Source: Planococcus sp. (in: firmicutes)
GTDB taxonomy: Bacteria > Bacillota > Bacilli > Bacillales_A > Planococcaceae
Direction of reading: 5' to 3'
Length of the DNA stretch: 5,041 nt
Assembly: GCA_030147455.1 (NCBI GenBank)
Contig: JASKZU010000106.1
Coordinates: 1 to 5,041, forward strand
Position numbers and translations under genes: made by a program. Positions 1-5,027 of this stretch are shown piece after piece. Position 1 is the first letter of the stretch; each line of letters begins with the position of its first letter. The notes beneath the pieces are model-generated. The model was not told the DNA's origin, did not search any database, and worked only from the letters and a program-made list of their open reading frames with translations.

Positions 1-11
1 GATCCTTGCAT
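1..11 (-). CDS. 5' end of a gene running off the left edge (partial)
   Basis: Read on the minus strand, an ATG at 11-9 is followed by CAA GGA and then the window edge, so only Met-Gln-Gly and part of a fourth codon are visible. The reason to call a gene is the site in front of it: a purine-rich stretch containing overlapping AGGAGG cores (cctcct at 19-24 on the plus strand) lies 7 nt upstream of the ATG, which is ideal Bacillales spacing. About 290 bp of AT-rich non-coding DNA lies upstream, as expected for a gene start. Nothing can be said about the product. Confidence 0.6.
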
Positions 12-300
12 CTTTTCTCCTCCTCCTTCCTGATTTCCAGCTCCTTGTATCTAAAAATTCAGATTATTATAGTACCTTTATATCATAAATCATTGGTTCT
101 TTCTACTCTTTTTTTGATTTAATCTAATATATTTCATTAAAAATATAAGTAAAAAGACTTTTGTTATTTATAAAAATTCTATTAAATGAAATAAAGAGTT
201 CCTTTTACTCACTTTATTACAATTACTTTTGTACTACCCTTAATAAAATTAAAAGTCTTGTCTACTTTTAACTAAAAATCATTCCACCTCTATAAAAAAG
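12..300. other. AT-rich intergenic region upstream of the left-edge gene
   Basis: No coding region is supported here. GC content over 61-300 is about 20% (48 of 240 bases by hand count). On the minus strand a perfect TATAAT lies at 71-66, about 55 nt before the left-edge ATG, but no acceptable -35 box sits 16-18 nt upstream, so the promoter is only a weak candidate. Small dyads are present: an 8-bp perfect inverted repeat at 249-271, TACAA-N6-TTGTA at 218-233, and AAAAGACTTTT at 152-162. In DNA this AT-rich, short dyads are partly expected by chance. I see no riboswitch or T-box architecture that I recognise. Confidence 0.5.
249..271. promoter_or_regulatory. Operator-like inverted repeat TTAAAAGT-N7-ACTTTTAA
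   Basis: The arms 249-256 and 264-271 are perfect 8-bp inverted repeats separated by 7 nt (23 bp overall), a size and spacing typical of a site for a dimeric helix-turn-helix repressor. It lies about 240 bp upstream of the left-edge gene, and no clear promoter is attached to it. The arms are A/T-rich, in 20% GC DNA, so chance occurrence is possible. The sequence does not match the CodY, CcpA, Fur or PerR consensus as I know them. Confidence 0.25.
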
Positions 301-332
301 AAAAAGACTGAGAAATTTATTCTCAGTCTTTT
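301..332 (-). terminator. Rho-independent terminator hairpin, left copy
   Basis: AAAAGACTGAGAA (302-314), loop ATTTA, then TTCTCAGTCTTTT (320-332) make a perfect 13-bp stem. On the minus strand the stem is followed by a T-rich tail (TTTTTCTTTTTT running down from 305), while on the plus strand the tail breaks off at CAGAG, so it works best for leftward transcription. No protein gene ends just before it. The only thing it could terminate is read-through from the right or a transcript of the GC-rich element. Its 32 bases are identical to 640-671. Confidence 0.75.
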
Positions 333-417
333 CAGAGTGTTGAGTAAGACTACTTAGTAATAAATAGATTTTAAGTAAAAGAGAAAAGCTAGATGAAAGA
401 GATGAGAAAATCTCAAA

Positions 418-608
418 GTGGAGTGGAAGTCGGCGACTCAAGCGGGAGTAGCGCGAGCTGAAGACCCTGCAAGCGAATCAGCGAAGTGAACCTGAGCGGA
501 TTCGTTTGCGAAGCTCGAACAGAGTGAGAGTTGAGCAGGCGGGTTTTAGCGACAGCGACGAAGCGGCTGAGGCCGTGCCCGCTGAACGCGTCCGACTGGA
601 GCGAAACG
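418..608. repeat. GC-rich structured, probably dispersed, repeat element
   Basis: Positions 421-610 are 60% GC (114 of 190 by hand count), inside DNA of about 20-30% GC. The ends form an imperfect inverted repeat: AGTCGG (428-433) pairs with CCGACT (592-597), and GCGGG (442-446) with CCCGC (578-582). Inside are two further hairpins: 469-479 with 499-509 (11 bp including one G-T wobble), and 513-520 with 530-536 (7 bp with a bulged G). AGCGA/GCGA words recur throughout. From memory, not from a search, elements that begin like GGAGTGGAAG-CGGCGACTC and end like GCGTCC-CTGGAGCG are scattered in many copies through Bacillaceae and Planococcaceae genomes and are often misannotated as small proteins. 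The open frames across it are GC-biased shadows without ribosome-binding sites. Function and exact ends are unknown; it could be a MITE/REP-like repeat or a structured RNA. Confidence 0.65.
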
Positions 609-609
609 T

Positions 610-639
610 AAAAAGGCTGTCGAAGTTTCTCGACAACCT
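610..639 (-). terminator. Second tandem terminator after the winged-helix gene
   Basis: On the minus strand AGGTTGTCGA (639-630), loop GAAACT and TCGACAGCCT (623-614) form a 10-bp stem with one U-G wobble, followed directly by TTTTT (614-610, overlapping the last stem base). On the plus strand the wobble becomes a C-A mismatch, so the hairpin is built for leftward transcription. It adjoins the hairpin at 640-672, giving two terminators in series, and also forms the boundary with the GC-rich element. Confidence 0.65.
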
Positions 640-672
640 AAAAAGACTGAGAAATTTATTCTCAGTCTTTTT
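640..672 (-). terminator. Rho-independent terminator of the winged-helix gene (right copy)
   Basis: AAAAAGACTGAGAA (640-653), loop ATTTA and TTCTCAGTCTTTTT (659-672) form a perfect 14-bp stem starting 4 nt beyond the TAA stop at 679-677. The 3' arm on the minus strand ends in TTTTT. The core is identical to the hairpin at 301-332. Because the palindrome has A-runs and T-runs on both sides it could act in either direction, but only a leftward gene ends here. Confidence 0.85.
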
Positions 673-676
673 CTTA

Positions 677-979
677 TTAAGATTCGTTCCAGAAACCGAT
701 GATGCCGTTTCTTCTATAAATAATCTCTTTTTCCTCAAGCCGTTTTAAAACTTTAGTTAAGGTCTGGTGAGAGATATTCAAATCATGGGTTATTTCTTTA
801 ATAGTTTTGAAAAGGACACCTTCGCTTGATGCATTCTTTATGAAATACTCCATAAATCGTTCGCCGATCTCTGCTGTTCGAGCAGTTTCCGATGAAAAAT
901 AATGGCGGCATTCTTTTAGGATTTTCTCTTCAGAAAAAGGACGCGCAGAATATGCTGCGTTATTTTCAACTGCTTTCAC
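677..979 (-). CDS. Small winged helix-turn-helix DNA-binding protein (100 aa)
   Basis: The predicted protein is small, basic and cytoplasmic, and its C-terminal half is a winged helix-turn-helix: helix at about 38-49, HTH helices at about 59-68 and 70-82 (KEITHDLNISHQTLTKVLKR), then a short wing at 86-97 (YRRNGIIGF). This pattern resembles the C-terminal domain of RepL-type plasmid replication proteins and Crp/MarR-like regulators; the family assignment is inference. The first 35 residues show no recognisable domain. I prefer the GTG at 979: GGAGGTGA at 985-992 lies exactly 5 nt upstream of it, whereas the in-frame ATGs at 985 and 1012 overlap or precede that site. The gene is monocistronic, separated from the operon by the terminator at 1152-1185 and ended by tandem terminators. 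At 100 residues it could be a complete mini-regulator or the relic of a larger protein. The DNA target is unknown. Confidence 0.8.
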   Translation of the reverse strand: MKAVENNAAYSARPFSEEKILKECRHYFSSETARTAEIGERFMEYFIKNASSEGVLFKTIKEITHDLNISHQTLTKVLKRLEEKEIIYRRNGIIGFWNES

Positions 980-984
980 TTTCA

Positions 985-992
985 TCACCTCC
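985..992 (-). promoter_or_regulatory. Near-perfect Shine-Dalgarno site that fixes a GTG start
   Basis: GGAGGTGA on the minus strand is complementary to the 3' end of 16S rRNA over eight bases. The distance to the GTG at 979-977 is 5 nt. An ATG overlaps the last two bases of the site (985-983) and cannot be served by it, so the start is very probably GTG, giving 100 residues. Confidence 0.8.
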
Positions 993-1025
993 AAACCTGG
1001 TTCTGAATTCATGTAATAGTTCTCT

Positions 1026-1050
1026 ATACCCGCTCACTGTGATAATATAC
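1026..1050 (-). promoter_or_regulatory. Candidate sigma-B-like promoter for the winged-helix gene
   Basis: On the minus strand GGGTAT (1031-1026) is a perfect sigma-B -10 box as known from Bacillus subtilis (GTTTAA, 12-15 nt, GGGTAT). Thirteen nt upstream is GTATAT (1050-1045), which matches 4 of 6 bases of the -35 box. Transcription would start near 1019, giving a leader of about 40 nt before the GTG start. I found no convincing sigma-A promoter between the operon terminator and this gene, although TATATT-like words are present. The 6-bp boxes are short, so this remains a guess. Confidence 0.3.
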
Positions 1051-1151
1051 ACGGAATATCAATTTATCCTTAAAATTCCATTAGGTTTTTTTGCGACCCA
1101 TTTTATGTATATCAATATGAACCTTTATACCTGTTTCGTTATTATAGATAA

Positions 1152-1185
1152 AGAAAAGAGACGAAGAAATCTTCGCCTCTTTTCT
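1152..1185 (-). terminator. Rho-independent terminator of the three-gene operon
   Basis: Arms 1152-1166 and 1171-1185 form a 15-bp stem around a 4-nt loop (AAAT on the plus strand). The only irregular pair is A-C on the plus strand, which becomes a G-U wobble in the minus-strand transcript, so the structure is built for leftward RNA. The descending arm ends CTCTTTTCTT as the U-rich tract. It begins 16 nt after the TAG stop of the carbamoylase-type gene and separates the operon from the small regulator gene. Confidence 0.85.
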
Positions 1186-1201
1186 AGAAGTCGTCTTATT
1201 A

Positions 1202-2485
1202 CTATGCCTTCATCTTCAGCTCAATAAATGATTTTAGCGCATGAATTCCTTGAATGCAGTCTGATAAAGAAGACCATTCTTTTGGATGATGGCTTACTCC
1301 GTCCTTGCTGCGGACAAAAAGCATTGCAACCGGGATATGGCGACCGATAATCATGGCATCGTGCCCGGCCCCGCTTGGAATCCTGACTGGGGTTATTCCA
1401 TGTTGCTGCAGCACGCCAGCCAGCTGCTCTTGCAGCTCATTGTCAATCGGAACCGGGGCGATGCTTGTATTTTGCTGGATTGAAAGCGCTACTTCACGCG
1501 AAGCTGAAACTTCTTCTGCCAGCAAACGGATTTTCTCTACCAGCAGATCTCTCGGCTCACGGTAAATGTCGCGTGCATCCACGTGCAAAACGACTCGCTC
1601 TGGAATAACATTGATGCCGTTAGGAAAAACGTCCAGTTTTCCTACTGTAGCTACAGCTGTATCGCTGACTTGCCCTGGAATTACAGGCAGTCGGCTGACG
1701 AATTCGCCTGCAGCTACTAAACTGTCTTTACGGCCGTGCATCGGCGTATTTCCTGCGTGTCCAGCCTGGCCGGAAAACTCTATTTGCATCCATGCCGGCC
1801 CCGCGATCCCGCTGACAATTCCTACTGGCTGATTTTCTTGCTCCAGCTTTGTTCCTTGCTCGATATGAACTTCAACAAACAATTCCAAATCGGACAAGTC
1901 ACGAACCGATTGCTGGAACGAAGCAAGAGAACTGCCGTATGACTCAAGAACCGATGCCAGATTTTCCCCGTTATAATCGGTCAATTGCTTTTGCTCGTCC
2001 TCCGAGACGTCGCCTGTCATTGCCCGGCTTCCCGTCAACCCGCTATTAAAACGCGATCCTTCTTCGTCAGTAAAGATAATCATTTCATAAGGCTTTTCTG
2101 GCGTAAATTCAGTATCTTTCCAAGCTTCCACTACTTCAAGCGCAGAAAGCACACCTAATGGGCCATCAAAGTTCCCGCCATTTGGCACACTGTCAACATG
2201 CGATCCTGAAGCGATGGCCGGACCGTCCTGCTTTCCTTTCAACACGCCAAATACATTGCCAGCACCATCTTCTGTTACTTCCAGCCCCGCCTGAACCATC
2301 CATGACTTGACCAATCGTTTGGCTTGTTTCTCTTCTTCCGACAAACCGGGCCTTTTTACGCCCCCCGGCTGTGTATATCCAATTTCAGACAGCTCTTGAA
2401 GACGTTTGGCAACGCGCTGTCCATTGACGCCTGAGTGGTCTAATGCATAATCGTATGCTCCAGTTAATTGTTCGTATACCTTCAT
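1202..2485 (-). CDS. M20-family hydantoinase/carbamoylase-type Zn-dependent hydrolase (N-carbamoyl-L-amino-acid hydrolase or allantoate amidohydrolase)
   Basis: A 427-residue cytoplasmic metal-dependent amidase; the family removes a carbamoyl or ureido-type group from amino acids or allantoate. Expected dinuclear metal ligands are all visible: H96 and D98 in GSHVDSVPNGG, D107 in NFDGPLG, E141/E142 in FTDEEGSRF, H207 in EVHIEQG and H399 in VSHHPKEW. Family substrate and dimer-domain motifs follow: GQAGHAGNTPMHGRKDS (239-255), FPNGINVIPE (287-296), DARDI (303-307) and GAGHDAMI (372-379). The dimerisation domain is at about 215-330. Length is normal for the family (about 400-430). It is the last gene of the operon, 24 nt after the M20D gene, and ends in TAG. 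No hydantoinase or allantoinase lies in the window, so the substrate is open. The start is less certain: GGAGG lies 13 nt before this ATG but only 4 nt before an in-frame CTG at 2494. Confidence 0.93.
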   Translation of the reverse strand: MKVYEQLTGAYDYALDHSGVNGQRVAKRLQELSEIGYTQPGGVKRPGLSEEEKQAKRLVKSWMVQAGLEVTEDGAGNVFGVLKGKQDGPAIASGSHVDSVPNGGNFDGPLGVLSALEVVEAWKDTEFTPEKPYEMIIFTDEEGSRFNSGLTGSRAMTGDVSEDEQKQLTDYNGENLASVLESYGSSLASFQQSVRDLSDLELFVEVHIEQGTKLEQENQPVGIVSGIAGPAWMQIEFSGQAGHAGNTPMHGRKDSLVAAGEFVSRLPVIPGQVSDTAVATVGKLDVFPNGINVIPERVVLHVDARDIYREPRDLLVEKIRLLAEEVSASREVALSIQQNTSIAPVPIDNELQEQLAGVLQQHGITPVRIPSGAGHDAMIIGRHIPVAMLFVRSKDGVSHHPKEWSSLSDCIQGIHALKSFIELKMKA

Positions 2486-2493
2486 AAGTTTCA

Positions 2494-2506
2494 GATGGCC
2501 TCCATC
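2494..2506 (-). promoter_or_regulatory. Shine-Dalgarno inside a small hairpin, ambiguous start
   Basis: On the minus strand GATGG-AGG-CCATC is a 5-bp perfect dyad with a 3-nt loop, and the GGAGG ribosome-binding core lies partly in the stem and partly in the loop. It precedes the carbamoylase-type gene. Spacing to the annotated ATG (2485) is long at 13 nt, and to an in-frame CTG (2494) short at 4 nt. The hairpin is small and may not matter, since translating ribosomes from the gene 24 nt upstream would melt it; that would couple the two genes. Confidence 0.35.
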
Positions 2507-2509
2507 AGT

Positions 2510-3688
2510 TTAAAGATTTTTATTTAGGAATGAATAAGCATATTGAGCGTAAAGCTCAGCCCCTGTCGCGAGCGCCTCCTCGTCGATATTAAATCGTCCA
2601 TGGTGATGCGCCCATTCAGTATCTTTTTCAGGATCGCCAGAACCGACCAACGCAAAACAGCCGGGGGCTTCATCTAAGAAAAACGAAAAATCTTCTCCGC
2701 CCATTGTCGGCTCTTCTGCATATAAAGCATCTTCGCCAAACGCTTCCGCTGCAACCGATTGGGCGTGCTCTGCGCTTTCGGGATCATTGATGACTGCTTG
2801 GGTTCCACGTGTATATTCGACCTCGGCAGTCCCTCCGTACAATTCAGCCGTATTTCTCGCATAGACTTCCAACTGCTTTTCAATATGGTTGCGGACATCC
2901 GGATCGAAACACCGGACCGTTCCTTCAATAACCGCATTTTCTGCAATTATGTTAAACCGTGTGCCAACCTCCATTTTTCCTACAGTAACAACTGCCGGCT
3001 GTTTTGGATCGATTGTCCGGGACACGATCGACTGCACGTTCATAACAAATGAAGAAGCCATCACCGAAGCGTCAATACATGCTTCAGGCATCGCACCGTG
3101 CCCCCCGCGGCCTGTTAAACGAACACGAAAAATATCTGCGGAGGCAAACGATGGACCAGCAGAACAAGCGATTTTTCCGGTTGGGCTTTGCGACCAGATG
3201 TGGATGCCAAAGACGTTGTCAACACCTGACATCCCTCCTTGCGCAACCATTTCTTTTGCTCCGGTTGCAACTTCTTCAGCAGGCTGGAACAAAAAACGGA
3301 CTGTTCCGGCTAGCTCTTCTTTTACAGAAGCAAGAGCTTTTGCCGCGATAAGAAGCATGGCCGTATGTGCATCATGCCCGCATGCATGCATTTTGCCAGA
3401 TTCTTTCGAGCGGTATGAAACGTCTGTCAATTGTTCAACCGATAATGCATCCATATCCGCCCGAAGCGCTACTGTTTTTCCTGGTTTTCCGCCAACCAGT
3501 TCGCCCACCACTCCTGTCGGATCGAGTTTACGGCATGTAATACCGAGACTGGTTAGATAATTGGCTACAAACTCAGTTGTCCGGTATTCTTCCCAAGACA
3601 ATTCAGGTTCGCTATGGAGCTTTCGGCGAATGCCGATCAGCTCTTCCTGATTTTCTAGAATATATTGTTTGATTGACTGATGAATCAT
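2510..3688 (-). CDS. M20D-type amidohydrolase / N-acyl-amino-acid deacylase
   Basis: A 392-residue cytoplasmic metallo-amidohydrolase of the family that includes IAA-amino-acid hydrolases, hippurate hydrolase, N-acetyl-diaminopimelate deacetylase and B. subtilis YxeP-like enzymes. These cleave an N-acyl amide to a carboxylate and an amino acid. Visible motifs: RRKLHSEPELSWEEY (21-35), RADMDAL (76-82), MHACGHDAHTAML (100-112) with metal ligands C103 and H105, FQPAEE (134-139) with E138/E139, GIHIWS (161-166) with H163, dimer-domain GRGGHGAMPE (193-202), TMGGEDFSFFL (328-338), and H362 in HHHGRFNIDEEAL. The set of catalytic residues is complete and the length is normal. The site TAGGGGGAA is a slightly off-consensus Shine-Dalgarno about 6 nt before the ATG. 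It lies 17 nt after the carrier gene and 24 nt before the carbamoylase-type gene, so co-transcription is nearly certain. Which acyl group it removes cannot be told from sequence; diaminopimelate biosynthesis is unlikely in this setting. Confidence 0.93.
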   Translation of the reverse strand: MIHQSIKQYILENQEELIGIRRKLHSEPELSWEEYRTTEFVANYLTSLGITCRKLDPTGVVGELVGGKPGKTVALRADMDALSVEQLTDVSYRSKESGKMHACGHDAHTAMLLIAAKALASVKEELAGTVRFLFQPAEEVATGAKEMVAQGGMSGVDNVFGIHIWSQSPTGKIACSAGPSFASADIFRVRLTGRGGHGAMPEACIDASVMASSFVMNVQSIVSRTIDPKQPAVVTVGKMEVGTRFNIIAENAVIEGTVRCFDPDVRNHIEKQLEVYARNTAELYGGTAEVEYTRGTQAVINDPESAEHAQSVAAEAFGEDALYAEEPTMGGEDFSFFLDEAPGCFALVGSGDPEKDTEWAHHHGRFNIDEEALATGAELYAQYAYSFLNKNL

Positions 3689-3705
3689 AATTATTCCCCC
3701 TACGT

Positions 3706-4899
3706 TTACAAGAATCCAACAAAAATGCCGGCAAGAATGACCGAAACAATTGTCACGGTAATAAAGCCTGCTACAAGCATCGGCGGCAGCATTCGGCTTG
3801 TCAGCATCTCCCGTTCTTCCTCATCTTGAGTTAATGCATTGATAACTTCCACCGTGATGATGTAATCGGCAGGAAATCCGTAAAGTGCAGTCAACGAGCA
3901 AGCAAAAGCCATTTCTTTGCTGACCTTGAGGATTTTTCCGATAATGAACGAAAAAATGTACATGCCGACGAGTCCGATAATGATACAGCCAATCAATGGA
4001 TAAAGAATTTCCAGCATCATCTGTGGTGTCGCAGTCTTCAATCCGTCAAAAATGAACAGCAGCAATGCCATGATGGCGAATCCAAAGCCGTTCGCTTTTT
4101 GCAGCGGATGGCGTTCCAAAAACCCAACCGAACGCGCGATAACCCCAAACAGCAAGCACAAGACATAAGGGCTGATCTCAACGACCGGCGCTGCAAAAGA
4201 AGAAGCCAAATAAGCCGCATATCCGACAAGAGCCAAACGGAAAAATTTAAAGAAATCAGTGTTGTATTTGTCGGGCAAAGAGGCAAACAGCCGCGGCTTT
4301 TCATCTTGCTTTTTCGGTGCAGCAGGCTGTGAAAGAGCTTCTGTCTTTTGAAGGTCGCCGCTGCGGTATTTCTTCAGCAAATTGCGTCCTTCTTTTTTCA
4401 GCATGACCGAAGTCAACGGATAACCCGCAAAGCCTTGAATCACATAAATGACAATGGCAAACACAGCCAAAGTCGGCAACCCAGCAGCAGCAGCGCCTTC
4501 CGACATGATCAGAGCAGAGACCAATCCGCCGACAAGCGGTGGAATAGCGACGATAACCGTTTGGAAATCAAACAGCAACGTGCCAATGGCCAATAGGAAA
4601 ACAACAATGCCTAAAATTCCTGATAAAGCGATGAGAATAGTTCGCCACTGTTTTTTCAGTTCATCGAGCGACAACAATGTTCCCATGTTGGTAATCAGCA
4701 AATAAATCAGCATCGTTGCAACGACTGGCGGAATTCCTCCAAGCGATACAATGTCTTCGGGGAAAAACGTCCAGTACCCAATCAAAAACAGCATTCCGCT
4801 GACAAAAATAGAAGGAATCCAGGCTTTGGTTCGGATAGAAATCGTTTCACCAATAAATAAAATAAAAATCATTATGGCCAATGCCAGCATTTGAGACAT
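3706..4899 (-). CDS. Polytopic membrane protein, probable GltS-like carrier for the operon's substrate
   Basis: A 397-residue integral membrane protein with about 11-12 hydrophobic segments (near residues 2-18, 27-46, 54-74, 85-110, 113-135, 141-162, 218-238, 242-262, 270-288, 299-323, 331-352 and 378-397). The long polar, lysine-rich stretch at about 167-215 divides it into two halves. The small-residue-rich parts PLVGGLVSALIMSEGAAAAG (121-140) and ACSLTALYGFPAD (343-355) sit in equivalent places of the two halves, as re-entrant loops do in Na+/glutamate symporters (GltS), so a secondary carrier of that fold is my inference; I cannot name the family with certainty (a DUF-type membrane family such as DUF3100 is possible). 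The start is supported by AGGAGG 7 nt before the ATG. As first gene of an operon with two cytoplasmic amidohydrolases, substrate import is the natural role; export cannot be excluded. Confidence 0.85.
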   Translation of the reverse strand: MSQMLALAIMIFILFIGETISIRTKAWIPSIFVSGMLFLIGYWTFFPEDIVSLGGIPPVVATMLIYLLITNMGTLLSLDELKKQWRTILIALSGILGIVVFLLAIGTLLFDFQTVIVAIPPLVGGLVSALIMSEGAAAAGLPTLAVFAIVIYVIQGFAGYPLTSVMLKKEGRNLLKKYRSGDLQKTEALSQPAAPKKQDEKPRLFASLPDKYNTDFFKFFRLALVGYAAYLASSFAAPVVEISPYVLCLLFGVIARSVGFLERHPLQKANGFGFAIMALLLFIFDGLKTATPQMMLEILYPLIGCIIIGLVGMYIFSFIIGKILKVSKEMAFACSLTALYGFPADYIITVEVINALTQDEEEREMLTSRMLPPMLVAGFITVTIVSVILAGIFVGFL

Positions 4900-4924
4900 C
4901 TAAATTCCTCCTATGGGCGCCTCA

Positions 4925-4953
4925 ATATTATAGAAATACAAGTTTTCTATCAA
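4925..4953 (-). promoter_or_regulatory. Sigma-A-type promoter of the transporter-amidohydrolase operon
   Basis: On the minus strand TTGATA (4953-4948) matches 5 of 6 bases of the -35 consensus. Two overlapping -10 boxes follow: a perfect TATAAT (4932-4927) at 15 nt spacing, or TAATAT (4930-4925) at the optimal 17 nt. Transcription would start near 4918-4920, leaving a leader of about 20 nt that includes the AGGAGG site. With so short a leader there is no room for a riboswitch or attenuator between promoter and ATG, so control should act at initiation. Confidence 0.6.
4930..4950. promoter_or_regulatory. Operator-like dyad ATAGAAA-N7-TTTCTAT within the operon promoter
   Basis: Arms 4930-4936 and 4944-4950 are perfect 7-bp inverted repeats with a 7-nt centre (21 bp in all). 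The dyad fills the spacer and touches both the -35 and -10 boxes, where a bound dimeric repressor would exclude RNA polymerase. It does not match the CcpA cre, CodY, Fur or PerR consensus as I know them. The regulator is unknown and no regulator gene adjoins the operon start in this window. Confidence 0.45.
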
Positions 4954-5015
4954 AGGCTGTTAGTTTTAAGCAATAGTATCACAGAACTCCTGCGTAGAAA
5001 ATAAAATTTACCGAC

Positions 5016-5027
5016 TATTTCGAAATA
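5016..5027. promoter_or_regulatory. 12-bp palindrome TATTTCGAAATA upstream of the operon promoter
   Basis: A perfect 12-bp palindrome centred about 70 bp upstream of the -35 box. It shares TTTC/GAAA words with the dyad at 4930-4950 (ATAGAAA...TTTCTAT), so it could be an auxiliary half-site pair for the same protein, or part of control for a gene to the right of the window. Evidence is limited to the symmetry. Confidence 0.25.

Noticed and set aside
1..5. GATCC at the very first bases as a cloning junction
   Set aside because: A GATC at the edge could mean a Sau3AI/BamHI library end, but one occurrence at one end is not evidence; the other end has no such site.
273..291. Tiny leader-like frame on the minus strand (Met-Ile-Phe-Ser-stop) behind GAGGTGG
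   Set aside because: Only four codons long, the spacing from site to ATG is about 1 nt, and there is no attenuator structure around it.
418..608. GC-rich region as a tRNA, rRNA fragment or CRISPR array
   Set aside because: There is no cloverleaf with T-loop and anticodon signature, no rRNA sequence that I recognise, and no regularly spaced identical repeats.
506..748. 80-codon open frame on the plus strand, and the 86-codon minus-strand frame at 478-738
   Set aside because: Both run through the GC-rich repeat and the terminator hairpins, have no ribosome-binding site, and translate into low-complexity Arg/Ser-rich or hairpin-derived sequence.
1038..1068. GATAA-N18-TTATC inverted repeat as an operator of the winged-helix gene
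   Set aside because: The arms are only 5 bp and A/T-rich with an 18-nt gap; symmetry this weak is expected by chance here.
892..1227. 111-codon open frame on the plus strand
   Set aside because: It is antisense to the winged-helix gene, crosses its promoter region and the operon terminator, lacks a Shine-Dalgarno site, and shows no domain.
2889..3560. 223-codon open frame on the plus strand opposite the M20D gene
   Set aside because: It is a shadow of a strongly supported catalytic gene. Its translation has no recognisable domain, and no ribosome-binding site precedes it.
4930..4960. Possible CodY box near the operon promoter
   Set aside because: The best alignment to AATTTTCWGAAAATT matches only about 9 of 15 positions, no better than expected for AT-rich DNA.
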